Shown piece by piece: positions 15,001 through 25,216 of a stretch of DNA of 64,000 nt. Position 1 is the first letter of the stretch. Every line of letters starts with the position of its first letter. This stretch comes from Brasenia schreberi (taxonomy: Eukaryota; Streptophyta; Magnoliopsida; Nymphaeales; Cabombaceae), in assembly GCA_036023115.1 (NCBI GenBank), contig JAYKKT010000080.1, positions 8,197,501 to 8,261,500 on the forward strand. Reading direction: 5' to 3'. Position numbers and translations under genes: made by a program. The notes below the pieces were generated by a model, which was given only the letters and a program-made list of their open reading frames with translations, did not search any database and was not told where the DNA came from.

Positions 15001-18000
15001 AATGGTGATTTAGAAGAAAAAGTTTATATGCGTCCACCTCTGTTACATTTGTCCACCAAATAAGGTTTTGTCTTCATGCAGAAAGCTTTGTATGGTCTCA
15101 AAACAAGCACCTCGAGAACTGGTTTGCCAAGTTTCTGAGTATCTTATCGATCAGTTTGGTTTTCCTCACAGCATATGTGATTACGATTTACGCCTTGTTT
15201 ACTTACAAAATTGATAGAAATCTTGGTATGTTACTTGCTTCTACGTCGATGATATGATTATTACAGGTAGTGATAATTCCGATATCCAGCAAATCAAGTA
15301 AGAACATGATAATATGTTTGAAATGAAGGATCTTAGACAACTTTATTATTTTCTTGGCATTGAGGTAACTCGTGATGATAGATGTTTTTTTTTATCACAA
15401 ACTAAGTTTACTAATGATATTGTTCTTAGATCAAGAATTAAAGATACAAAGTTGTAGAGACCCCTGAGGTAATCAACCAGAAGATGTGCCTAATTGATGG
15501 CGAACTTTTAAGTGATCCCATACCTTACATATATATGTTGGAGCACTCACCTATCTTAACATAACACAGCCAAATATTGCTCATGTCGTTCATACTGTAA
15601 GTCAGTTTCAACATGTGCATACCTCAGTGCATATGAGTGTTGTTATGAGGATTATTCGTTATATTCAACAAACCTTAACCAATGGAGTATTTCTTTAATC
15701 TTCCTCTTTATCTTAGTTGACTATATATTCTGATGCTGATTGAGGTGGTGATATGAATGACAGACACTTTGCCACCGATTATTGCATTTTACTTGGACAC
15801 TCTCTCATCTAATGAAAATGCAAGAAACAACAAAAGATGTCTCTTTCCTCCACTGAAGCCGAGTATCGTGCAATGACGAACACAACTACCAAACTAACTT
15901 CGCTACGACGACTACTTCAGGATTTGGGCATACAATTGAAAGCTCCTCCAATCATGTTCTACGACAACAAAAGTGCTATGTATATAGTTAACAATCATAC
16001 CTTTCATGAGCATACAAAGAATATCGAGATGGACTGTCACTACGTTCGTGAAGAGCATTTATAAGATAATTTAGTATTACAGTTTGTAAAATCAGAGTAT
16101 CATCTTGTAGATGTACCAAGTCATTACTTGCTCCTCGATTTCAATTTTTGATTATTAAACTTTACGTCATGGAGCTGTCAGTTTGATCGAGGGTGTTAGA
16201 AAATGGGCCGCTTGGGCCCGGTCTTAACGTGCCTTAGCCAGTCGGGTCATCGGGGCCAGGGCCACTAGTTGTTGGTGCTGGTTGTGACCAACCCCTTCAC
16301 TCTTCTCTTCCTCTTCTCTCTTCCTCCTCTCTCTACTCCTCTATAAATATGTGTTCAATGTACATAAAATGTAAGTCTTTTGTGGTTAAATAATATTCAT
16401 TTTGGGTATATTGAGCCTTTGTTGCATACGTTTTATTATAGCCTCTTTCTAAGATTTTTGTGAGTGATATTTTGAGGTGATATTCATCAATCTTTCATTG
16501 CTACATTGAAGGATTGTTTTCATCTAAGTTACACAGACACTTCTAAGGGGTGGAGTGTCGACCTCGACACTGGTGTGACACTGACACCGACACCGACACC
16601 GTGACGGTGCGGCATGGCAAAAAAAAATGCAATTTTTTTTTTGTAACTCACGGATAAATGGGTCAGGATAATGAAGATTGATTTGTGTATTATGATGAAA
16701 TTAGTAGTTGTTTACCATTTATGTGTTTTGCTTTAATATAAAGTTGTGTACTTGCTATTGTAGCTGTATAAAATAAATATTAGCTTGAATGATTTTGGGT
16801 GCGGACAATTGGTTTCTTATTTTTCAATCTGATTGGATTCTTGACTCCATACTGTATGCCTTTGCACAGAATAATCTCTGTCACCAAACACATTTGAAGA
16901 CCAAGAACATTGCCAGATCAATAAAACAGAAGAGTATGACATCACTAGTAGATACTAGCACAAATATTAGTATATGCTATATCCTACAAAAGATCCTTAG
17001 ATATTTTGCAGCTCGTAAAATCATTCTAAGTTTCAGATCATTATGAGGGAACTTGCTAATTGATACCTACGTTTACCCAAAATTAGCAAATACTAGTTGT
17101 ATTATGATTGATTTATGTAGCTTGAATATTATATATAATATATAATATTATATACCCTAGCCGTGTCGTTGCACTCAAAATTTTTGAAATTTGCCGTATC
17201 CCACACCCACACCCGCACCCGTGTGACATAGGTTTTCATTACAGCTATATCATTGAGAAAATGTCGGAACGAGATGGTTGTTGCCACCTCCTTAGGTGAT
17301 ATTGATGAGTATGACTTCTCCTAATGATAGTATCTTTTTTCTTTTTTGTGAGGCCTTGTTATGAAAATTCTGGGGTTAGCACCTGATTCCTTCCTCCGTA
17401 GGTTACTCAGTCAAGTTCACCTTTAGCATACTTTTTATGTACTTCCCTATACACATGCCAATAATAGTATGACATTTACCAATTTGTTACTGATCTTCTA
17501 TTTCTTCATGTACTCTTAGGAATCCATGAAGCAGATCTACCAGAAATCTGTGAAAGCAGCCAACGACTATGGATTCATGAAAGAGAACCCAGAGTATGAA
17601 TTTGAATAGTCTTTTCACTTTTTTGAATGCCTTTCTGCTTCTGTGGTTGCGTCATTGCTTGCTCGGGGCAGAGGTATTTTCTAGTGCATTCTACGTGTTA
17701 ATCATGTCTGGCTATCTTGCAATCTGTTGCTTTCTTCTCTTCCTAAGTTGATGGTAAATTTTATAGGCCAACTGACAAATCTCGCAGTTATCACATTTGT
17801 TTTGTTTTGTTCTTTTCATGTGTGTGTAGCACCTCCATAACCATGTTTGGTGTATACATCATTATCGAGCATTTGCATGGGCTCATGAAAAGTGACATCC
17901 TTATTTTAACTGATACACACACCAGGCAACGTGGTCCGACCAGTTTGCTTTTCCAGCGTTCTACTTCAAAGGACAGCGTTTATAGCATGTATTACAGGGA

Positions 18001-18405
18001 AGAATTACAAATTTATGAAACATAAACAAATCTGGTCGTCTTGCCTGTGAAAGGCGGAAGGCCTACTGCTTTAAAACCTTCGTGTTGTTGGAGCTGATTT
18101 GTCTACTATACCACGTACATTCATCTCCCTGAACTCCTCTTTCTTAAAATTGTGTGCGTTAATGATAAGTGGATCTACCTTTAATGGTCAGGTTGATTTT
18201 CTCTACCTTCCAATAGGTGGCAAGCTCGTTAATTTCCTTGCGTACATATGAACCTTTTTGACGACTTCTGACCCATAGTTTCAGCTAAAACTTGTTTCTT
18301 ATTTCTTGTAATATTTTTTCATGTTTCAGGGCTTTAGTTCATGGGGGGAACATATCTGCTTTCTTAAATCTTGCTCAAGCCATGGTTGAACAAGGATGTG
18401 TTTGA
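67..18405 (+). CDS. NADP-type glutamate dehydrogenase-like protein, 3' part, six exons
   Basis: Hexameric glutamate dehydrogenases convert glutamate to 2-oxoglutarate and ammonium. This matches the plant NADP-GDH-like family (Arabidopsis At1g51720 type, from memory). The 5' half lies outside the window. Exons joined by frame and GT-AG sites: 67-157, 5129-5286, 5386-5477, 6466-6546, 17520-17593, 18330-18405, together 189 codons plus a stop at 18403-18405. The first exon reads [15 protein letters not shown]. The second carries [18 protein letters not shown], part of the nucleotide-binding domain. The third and fourth give [15 protein letters not shown] and [10 protein letters not shown]. The last two give the helical C-terminus, [14 protein letters not shown] to the stop. 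No frameshift or stop is seen in these exons, so the gene may work despite introns of about 5.0 and 11.0 kb full of copia elements. NAD-GDH is less likely because of the residues around the SNMPCTP segment. Confidence 0.85.
205..488 (+). repeat. 5' LTR of Copia-1
   Basis: 284 bp, beginning TGTTGAAGG and ending CAACA just before the primer-binding site. It matches 4789-5068 along its length, with scattered substitutions and a few missing bases. Confidence 0.92.
662..1520 (+). pseudogene. gag remnant of Copia-1
   Basis: The frame starting near 662 reads [20 protein letters not shown], like the N-terminus of copia gag and like the gag of Copia-4 in this window. It is broken by several in-frame stops. 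A zinc-knuckle remnant near 1405-1470 ([17 protein letters not shown]) keeps the Cys-His spacing only roughly. It cannot make capsid as it stands. Confidence 0.75.
1570..4780 (+). pseudogene. pol remnant of Copia-1 (PR, IN, RT, RNase H)
   Basis: The pieces are collinear but in shifting frames. The protease region near 1700 reads WVIDSGVS. A gag-pre-integrase segment with CDACQLGKH lies near 2190-2215. Integrase around 2440-2640 reads IQSGNGGEF and later [12 protein letters not shown]. Reverse transcriptase at about 3400-4300 contains [11 protein letters not shown] near 3858. RNase H lies about 4330-4640. Numerous stops make it non-functional. Confidence 0.85.
4789..5068 (+). repeat. 3' LTR of Copia-1
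   Basis: 280 bp, preceded by the polypurine tract ttgaggggga. It ends CAATA where the 5' copy ends CAACA, and is followed by the ctcat target-site copy. It lies 60 bp upstream of the next GDH exon, so it forms most of the 3' end of that intron. Confidence 0.92.
7015..7290 (+). repeat. 5' LTR of Copia-2
   Basis: 276 bp, starting TGTTAAACTG, with a TATA-like tttataaatag near 7108-7118. It ends TATTTTTATA where the 3' copy has TATTTTTACA. The 3' LTR is longer because of extra sequence after its first 60 bases. Confidence 0.9.
7800..11330 (+). pseudogene. gag-pol remnant of Copia-2
   Basis: Collinear fragments of one copia polyprotein lie in at least three frames. The gag tail reads [19 protein letters not shown] near 7975-8030. 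A zinc knuckle and the protease motif LDSGASFHM follow. Integrase reads [20 protein letters not shown] near 9250-9310. The reverse transcriptase keeps [10 protein letters not shown] near 10410. RNase H keeps a damaged EAEYRAMTT region near 11025. Stops are spread through every domain. Confidence 0.85.
11344..11672 (+). repeat. 3' LTR of Copia-2
   Basis: 329 bp beginning TGTTAAATTATAATAGG after the purine run agagggg. It ends TTTTTACA and is followed by gtatat. It carries a stretch around 11405-11450 that the 5' LTR lacks, so the two LTRs differ by an indel as well as by point changes. Confidence 0.9.
11899..12239 (+). repeat. 5' LTR of Copia-3, first copy
   Basis: 341 bp ending CATTACA, followed by the primer-binding site tagtatcagagc (12240-12251, one change from tggtatcagagc). 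It contains a TATA-like ctataaatacg near 12043-12053. Confidence 0.88.
11921..12707 (+). repeat. Tandem duplication of LTR, primer site and leader in Copia-3
   Basis: Bases 11921-12308 and 12309-12707 are two direct copies starting gctcaaccctgaca. Each contains most of the LTR, a primer-binding site (12240-12251 and 12629-12640, the latter a perfect tggtatcagagc) and the leader atgggaacaccatttgtc. They differ by scattered substitutions and a short indel in the CT-rich stretch. Confidence 0.9.
13035..16064 (+). pseudogene. gag-pol remnant of Copia-3
   Basis: gag (13035-13307) reads [20 protein letters not shown], followed by a zinc-knuckle relic near 13435-13490. The protease motif is altered: [11 protein letters not shown] stands where [11 protein letters not shown] is expected, so the catalytic DSG is lost. 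Integrase pieces lie at about 14030-14470 and reverse transcriptase at about 14815-15470. The RNase H end near 15837 reads [19 protein letters not shown]. Stops and frameshifts separate all of these. Confidence 0.82.
16194..17243 (+). repeat. 3' LTR of Copia-3, split by a DNA transposon
   Basis: LTR sequence covers 16194-16523 and resumes at 17240-17243. The octamer gttttcat is repeated on both sides of the insert. Removing the insert and one octamer gives a normal LTR end, CATTACA, followed by the gctat target site. Confidence 0.9.
16524..17231. mobile_element. hAT-like non-autonomous DNA element inside the Copia-3 LTR
   Basis: 708 bp flanked by a perfect 8-bp duplication gttttcat (16516-16523 and 17232-17239). 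The left end reads ctaagttacacag; the reverse complement of the right end reads ctatgtcacacgg, an imperfect terminal inverted repeat (10 of 13). Subterminal parts hold gacacc repeats on the left and cacccgcaccc repeats on the right. No transposase frame is visible. The 8-bp duplication is typical of hAT elements; the class is inferred from that alone. Confidence 0.75.
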
Positions 18406-19941
18406 AGTTCGACCACTGCAGTAGCTCCATATTGGAGCTTCTTGTTCGATTGAAGTTGAGAATGTGGACATGTTACGCGCTGCATCCACGATGGGACTAA
18501 GACTGGGACCTGCTATGTAGGTTCATGGAAGCGCTGCCTGTGTTCTCTGCTGGTTGGTTGGCAACAGGAAGCTGGTTTGTTTGTAAAATAGATGTATGTC
18601 TAGAATTATGTCTTTCCTCATTTGGCAAACATTCAAATTGGCATAGAAAATGATCCCTGTAGAAAGATTAGGAGGATCATCTCTGATTTATCAAGATAAA
18701 TTCGATCTCGAATTATTGTACTTGTTCGCCATCTTGAAGTGTATGTGAATGAGATAATGATGTTCTTTATGGCAATTTTCTTTGGTTCCACTTGTTCTAT
18801 TGAAACAAGGAAATATTGTTCCCCGCGACACATTGTTGTGTTCAGGAGAAGATTGTGTTCGGGTATAATGATTTAAGTTAAAAGTGTCTCATTTGGAATA
18901 ACTAAAACTTTATTATGGATCCCATCTATCTGTATGAGACTGCACATCATCCAAATCAAAATCTTTATTTCTAGAAATTCCTTTAGCTAATAGTATCTTT
19001 GAATTTGCGTACTGGTTGATTTTTCTCAGCTTCTTCCTACTACCGAAAGGTAGCAGCGGTGTAGCCTTGCGAAACAAGTTTACATGTGAAACAAGCATGT
19101 TCTCACCCCACCACCTTTCTATTAGCTTATAATATGTAGTTTACATTAGGGGATGGTCGAGCAAATCTCCAATGAGAAAGACTGAGCTAGCTATAGGTAG
19201 ACCGAAACAAACGATTAACCAAACAAATTCAAGGAACAAAAAGGGGAGAGGAATTTGGACTCGCCCTCAATAGGGGAATTGCTATATGCATATCCTTTTT
19301 ACTATCCTTGTTTTGTGATTCCTTTATCTCTATTCTTGCGATCAACATTTCATTCGTGTATGATCAATGTTACCTTCTTTTGCAGTCGGATAACATTTGA
19401 GTAGATTCTTAAAGAACCTTCTTGAAGAAAGAGATTAAAAAAAAGAAGAGAAAGAAGAATAAAGTAGGACGATATTTTCTCATTGCATTTTAACGTTTCA
19501 CGGTATTGGGCGAAGATTAATCTTTTGAGTGGATATGTGACCTAGCCGCATCTATCCTTTGAAAGAGAGATGCAACTTTGTTGTATCTCCTAATAAGGAG
19601 AGACGGGGCCCAACCATGTCCCCCATTCGGAAGAACACGGTTGGACTGCATCTCTCTCGAAGGAGAGATGTAGCTTGGTTGTGCCTCTTATATTTATATT
19701 TATATTTATAAATTTATATATAATATGTAAAATGTTTGAAACCATATATTCTTATTATAATATATTGTAGAATGATAAAAAACTCAAGCAAAAGCATTTA
19801 TTAAGAGGAATATATTTTGAAAATGTTTTGAAAATTTTGCACGTATAAGATGTTTTTCTTTGAGGTTGTTAGGTCTAGTTTTGCTTTCATGATTATAGAG
19901 AAAGAAGAAAATTATATTTCAGCATTGAGGTGTGTAAGAAA
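18406..19941. other. 3' flank of the GDH gene, no further gene recognised
   Basis: The first 200 bases after the stop are probably 3' untranslated sequence; no clear poly(A) signal could be chosen. Around 19555-19700 there are repeated and inverted copies of gagagatgcaac and gcatctctc, which may be decayed repeat sequence. A short (TTATAT) run lies near 19687-19720. Open frames here are short and resemble no family I know. Confidence 0.5.
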
Positions 19942-22900
19942 CTCCGCCCATCTAAGGGATCACCCTTGCATTGTCGGTCCCAAGCCCGGATAAAGGAGGA
20001 GGGTTGTGTTAGGCTTCCGACAGCTTGCGTAAAACTTCGTCGGATTTTATAATATGGATTACAAAAATTATGAGTATTGCTTTGGGGAGTCCTTGCCTAA
20101 CGACATGCTGCAGAGCCCTAATGCAGTAATAAGTAAGCAAGGGCCACTACATTTTCACCCGAATGCAGTGAATCAATTGTAGAGAGGGTTCCCACACCAT
20201 GGACAGGTGTGAGTTAAGAAGTTAGTCCCACTACATTGCCGCCCGAATGTAGTGAAAATTTTTCAGAGAGGGTTCCCACCTGAGTAAGAAAGCTTGTCCT
20301 AGATAATAAGATTCGTATTGGTTCTTGGAATATCGAAACATTATCCGATAAGCTAATGGAGGTGATAGATACTATGATTCAGAGAAAGATTCATATTCTA
20401 TGTTTACAAGAGACAAAATGAGTTGGAGAAAAAGCAAAAGAAATAGAGGATACATGTTTTAAATTATGGTACTCAGGTAAAGAAAAGGCTCGAAACGGAG
20501 TTGGTATTATCATAAATAAATATTTAAAGGATAGTGTAGTAGACATATAATGATATGGTGACCGAATCATGATGTTGAAATTAGTGTTAGGAGAAAAGGT
20601 TTTGAATATAGTTTGTGCTTGCGCATCCTAAGTAGGACTAGAAGATAGTATAAAGACAGCTTTTTGGGAAGAGTTAGATAAGGTGATTCAAAAGATTCCA
20701 CAAAGGGAGATGATTTGTTTAGGAGGAGACTTAAATGGACATATCGGTAAAGAGACATTAGGATATCAAGGGATTCATGAAAACTTTGGTTTTGGAGATA
20801 TAAATGAGGAAGGTAGGGAGATTTTAAATTTTGCTATGGCATTTGATCTCTTTATAGTCAATACAATCTTCAAAAAACGAGATGAACATTTAATTACTTA
20901 TAAGAGTTGCTTATCACAAACAGAAATTGATTACTTTATTTGTAGAAAAAAAGATAGAGCGTGTTGTAAATATTGCAAGGTAATTCCAGGAGAAAGCTTA
21001 ACCACCCAACATCGACTTTTAGTTATAGATTTACAAATAAAAAAATAGACAAAGAAGAAAAGAGTGCATCGAGTTATTCGGACTAAATGGTGGAACCTCA
21101 AAAGCGAGAAAGAAGATATATTTAAACAGAAAGTACTTAAAGGAGATGTTTGGAATTATGCTGGTACACCGTGATATGTGGAACAATATGGCTATACATA
21201 TTAGAAAAGTGGCGAAAGATGTGTTAGGGGTATCTAAGGGAGGTGTACCAGTACAAAAAGAAGCTTGGTGGTGGAGTGAAGTAGTACAAAATAAAATCAA
21301 TACAAAGAGGGCATGTTACAAATTACATTATGCTAAGAAAACTAGTGAAACTTTAGAAGCTTATAAGAAATTAAAGAAGGAAGCGAAAAAGGCCATGAGT
21401 GAAGCAAAAGCTAAAATTTGGAGGGATTTATATAAAAAACTCAACTCAAAAGAGGGTGAAAGAGATATTTTTAGGATAGCTAGGGCTAAAGATAAGAAAA
21501 CTAAAGATCTTAATTATGCCAGATGCATCAAAGACGATGATGAAAAAATTTTAGTGGCAAATGATGATATAAGAAATAGATGTAAAAACTATTTTTATAA
21601 GCTTTTTAATGAAAATAAAGATGTTAGTATTAGCTTATGAGAGTTAGTCAAATCATAAAAATATATAAACCACAATTTCTATCGATATATTCAAAAGAAT
21701 GAAGTCAAAGAGGCTCTTAAACATATGAAGGGTGGTAAATTGATAGGACCAGATAATATTCCTATAGAAGTTTGGAAAATACTAGGAGAAATAAGAATCA
21801 CTTTGCTCACAAGACTATTTAATGAAATATGGAAAAACCAAAAGATGCCCAAGGAATGGAGAGCAAGTACACTTATACACATATATAAGAATAAGGGAGA
21901 CATTCAAAATTGTGCGAATTATTGAGATATCAAGTTAATGAGCCATACTATGAAATTATGGGAAATAATTATCGAGCGTAGGTTAAGACAAGTATCAAGT
22001 ACAATAGAGAACCAATTTGGATTCATGCCAAGCAAATCTACTATTGAAGCAATTTACCGTTTGAGACGTTTTATGGAACATTTTAGAGCAAAAGGGAAAG
22101 ACCTTCACATGTTATTTATTGATCTAGAAAAAGCTTATGATAGGATACCGAGGGAGGTTCTTTGAAAAACTTTGGAAAAAAGAGGTATCCCATTGACATA
22201 TATTAACCTTATAAGAGACATGTATGATGGTGCAAAAACATGTGTGAGAACTCATGAAGGAATGATAGACTTCTTTGAAGTTAATATTGGGTTACATCAA
22301 GGATCAACTTTAAGTCCATACTTATTTATAATGGTGATTAATGAGTTAACAAAACATATTCAAGATGAAGTACCTTGGTGTATGTTATTTGCAGATGACA
22401 TTGTATTAGTGGAGGAGTCTAAGGAAAAAGTTAATAGAAAATTAGAACTATGGAGAGAAACATTAGAAAGCAAAGGCCTCCGACTTAGTAGAACAAAGAC
22501 AGAATATATGAAATGTAAGTTTGATCATTTGGTTACCTCAGAAGACATAAAAATTAAAATTGGCACACATTGTATCCCCCAAAAGAAAAGTTTTAAATAC
22601 CTAGGGTCACTTTTTCAGAGTGATGGAAGAATTGATGGAGATGTTACGCATAGAATTAATGCTGGTTGGTTAAAGTGGAGAGGAGCATCAGGTATTCTTT
22701 GTAATAAGAAGATACCATTAAAGTTAAAAGGTAAATATTATAGAGCAGCAATTAGGCCTCCATGTTTTATGGTTCTGAGTGTTGGGCATTTAATCATCAT
22801 GTACAAAAGATGTTTGTGACAGAAATGAAGATGTTGAGATGGATGAGTGGACCAGACGAGAAAAGACCATATACATAATGAGGTTATTAGAAACAAATTA

Positions 22901-23191
22901 GAAGTGACACCAATAGAGGATAAAATGAGAGAATATCGTTTAAGATGGTTTTGACATATAGAAAGAAAATCAAAAGAAGAACCTTTAAGAAGGTTAGAAA
23001 AACTAAATTTGGAAAGTATTAAAAGAGGTAGAGGATGACCACAAAAGTGTTGGAAAGAAACAATAAAGAATGATCTAGCTTATTGTGGGTTAACTGCTAA
23101 CATGACACACGATAGGGAAATGTGGAAACAAAGAATCCATGTAGCTGACCCTGTCTAGTATGAGAAAAGGCTTTATTGTTGTTGTTGTTGT
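19942..23191 (+). mobile_element. Full-length RTE-clade LINE
   Basis: About 3250 bp bounded by an exact 18-bp direct repeat, attgaggtgtgtaagaaa, at 19924-19941 and 23192-23209. The 5' end starts ctccgcccatctaaggg; the 3' end is a short TTG repeat, as usual for plant RTE elements. One coding region runs endonuclease then reverse transcriptase with no separate ORF1. Several stops are present, so this copy is inactive, but length and target sites are complete. Confidence 0.92.
20310..23160 (+). pseudogene. RTE LINE polyprotein (endonuclease + reverse transcriptase), interrupted
   Basis: The apurinic-type endonuclease comes first, with LCLQETK near 20400, GGDLNGHIGK near 20723 and QTEIDYFICRKKDR near 20920. 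The linker frame is 21146-21640. Reverse transcriptase follows: GPDNIPIEVWKILGE (21748), ENQFGFMPSKSTIEAIYRL (22007), FIDLEKAYDRIPREVL (22115), GLHQGSTLSPYLF (22290) and the catalytic MLFADDIVLVEES (22381). A C-terminal WMSG-type region lies near 22840-23060. Stops include ones near 20420, 20550, 20630, 21640 and 21924, and one after 22165. Several look like CGA-to-TGA changes, as expected from decay of methylated CpG. Confidence 0.85.
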
Positions 23192-23209
23192 ATTGAGGTG
23201 TGTAAGAAA

Positions 23210-23829
23210 GTTATAGACTCTAAATGGTTTTCCACGTATAATTTGTAGTGACCTGGTGTTGGTGAATGCCATTTAATTTTTATTTAAAGGACACACTTTT
23301 TATATAGACAACACATTGTGAAAAATATTGAAGGATTTACTATAAAATTGATAAGAAATAAAGATATGATGAGTGTGTTTAGTACGAGTTAGAGGAAGGT
23401 TATTCACTCATCAGGTGCGAGCAACTATAAAGATGCAATTGAGGTAATAGAATTAAAGTAGAAAAAATCGCTTTCCCATTCTCTTACGTAAAAGAGCAAT
23501 GGTTGAACCCATATAAGAAAATAATTGTCTTAGGATGTATACAAGAGTGATTTATTATGATACTTATACAATTCATAGGTATGCAAAATTAGTTGTTAAT
23601 GCATATATATATATATATATATATATCATTATAGATTTCGGATCTTATAATAATTGTTTTGTAACGGTAAACAAAATAAAGAACGCACGATACATATACA
23701 AGGTTGAAAGGGTTATTCGGTAATTGAATTGGGAGATTCAATATAATTTAAAAAATATATATTAATTTATTGAGTTGTAGATTGAAAATCTTCTTTTCGG
23801 GTGCAAATCCATTACTCCTAATATAGGTT
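23210..23829. other. Spacer between LINE and Copia-4
   Basis: AT-rich DNA with a short (TA)n run near 23603-23626. No gene or transposon end recognised. Confidence 0.5.
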
Positions 23830-23834
23830 GGAAG

Positions 23835-24162
23835 TGTTAAGGAAAGTAGTCTTGGTATGTAATGAGAGTCAAGTCTTGTAAATAAGTCCTGTCTTATGTT
23901 AGTTTGTCATTTTGAGTCTTATGTCTTCTTAGAAATAGTTAATTCTAAGTAGGGGTGGATTAGGAAATTAAGTTAGAAGAGGGTATTAATATGTGATTAG
24001 GGTTAGAGAGTAAGAATAAGCAAGAGAGGGTGACGACTGCTAGGGTGAAGCCGATTTTGGGCTTAAGGCAGATTGGAGGAATGCCTCCAATCTGCCATTC
24101 ATTGTAAGTTCCTTTTGTTATGTCTATTGGAATGTTATTGAAATATTTTACCATTCACAACA
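23835..24162 (+). repeat. 5' LTR of Copia-4
   Basis: 328 bp, TGTTAAGGAAAG to CACAACA. It contains ggaggaatgcctccaatctg near 24075, where the 3' LTR has the 8-bp shorter ggaggcaatctg. Confidence 0.94.
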
Positions 24163-24505
24163 TGGTATCAGAGCTCCAGCAACCTTCCCTGCGATTCTGT
24201 GTTTGCTAGCCTCTCGGCGATTCTGTGTCTCTTGCTGATCGCTTGTCACTTCTCATCAACATTTTGGAAGACCGATTCCATCTTGCAATCTGTTACGCAG
24301 TCACCCACCCTCACATCGCTTTCGCCATTTTGTCGCAGTCTGACAAGTAGCTCGCATCACTCCATTGATTTGTGATACACGTTTTTTTTTCGCTGCTCCA
24401 TTATTTAACTTGTGCCGCATTCCACTTTTTGGTGTGGCTGCCCTTGCAAGTTCTCTTCGTGCAGCTTGACTACTGCCATTATACTTCGCATCTCATTCGT
24501 CTATA

Positions 24506-25216
24506 ATGGCCGACAAAGGTAAAGACATTGATCTTTCTTCTCCTCACGGTGAATCCTCTGGTTTCTTTGAAAAAACGGAACCTCTTCAGATTACCACGAC
24601 TAAACTGGATGGACGTAATTACATGGAATGGGCGCGCTCTATGGAACTCGCCATTGTAGCAAGGGGGAGATGGGAACATTTGATGGGTCACTCCTCCATT
24701 CCAACGCCCCATGACAGTATTTATTTCACCTGGAAACGCGAAGATGCTTTACTCTCATCATGGTTGCTCCAGTCCATGCTTCTATCCATCGCAAAAACGT
24801 TTATGTTTTTAGATTCTGCTCATGCCATTTGGTGTGCTGTTGCTGAGGCTTATTCCCGAAAAAAGAATGTTGCCAAAGAATATGAGATTCTAGAGCGAAT
24901 CAGAAAATGCAAACAAGCCAATCGATCTATTAGTACATACTATGCAGATCTTCGTGGTCTTTGGGATGAACTTTTTTACTACACAAATATCCAGTGTTCT
25001 ACTTGTTATACTGAACGACAGGCTCCCCTTGAAAAAAAGAAAGTCTTTGATTTATTGTGGGGAGTAAATCCAGAATTTGAATCAGTCAAACTGAATATCT
25101 TAGGCCGAGACGAACTACCATATTTGGGCACTGTTTACTCATTATTAATCAGAGAAGAAGACCGCGGAAATCTTGAGAAGAATCAGCTTCTTACCCCATA
25201 CCAACATGCACTTTAG
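24506..25216 (+). CDS. Copia-4 gag (capsid), ends at a premature stop
   Basis: 236 codons starting MADKGKDIDLSS, 343 bases after the LTR. It holds the copia gag (UBN2/retrotran_gag) core: LDGRNYMEWARSMELAI near residues 35-51, then IRKCKQANRSISTYYADLRG and the CxxC-type segment CSTCYTERQAPL. The TAG at 25214-25216 cuts it before the zinc knuckle, which continues in the next stretch (CSHCGKSRHTREHCWELH near 25320-25373). A product from this copy would be a capsid without the RNA-binding knuckle. The start is the first ATG after the leader and agrees with related gag proteins. Confidence 0.8.
   Translation: MADKGKDIDLSSPHGESSGFFEKTEPLQITTTKLDGRNYMEWARSMELAIVARGRWEHLMGHSSIPTPHDSIYFTWKREDALLSSWLLQSMLLSIAKTFMFLDSAHAIWCAVAEAYSRKKNVAKEYEILERIRKCKQANRSISTYYADLRGLWDELFYYTNIQCSTCYTERQAPLEKKKVFDLLWGVNPEFESVKLNILGRDELPYLGTVYSLLIREEDRGNLEKNQLLTPYQHAL

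Larger units (their letters stand above)
11899..17243 (+). mobile_element. Copia-3, decayed Ty1/copia element with rearranged 5' end and split 3' LTR
   Basis: The 5' LTR starts TGTTAGAAAATGGGCCGC at 11899. The 3' LTR starts with the same bases at 16194, runs to 16523, is interrupted by a 708-bp element, and ends with TACA at 17240-17243. Target-site copies gctat lie at 11894-11898 and 17244-17248 and agree only if the inner element is removed. The 5' LTR, primer site and leader are tandemly duplicated (388-bp unit). Internal copia pieces: gag about 13035-13560, protease, integrase, reverse transcriptase, RNase H to 16064. It is strongly decayed. Confidence 0.9.
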
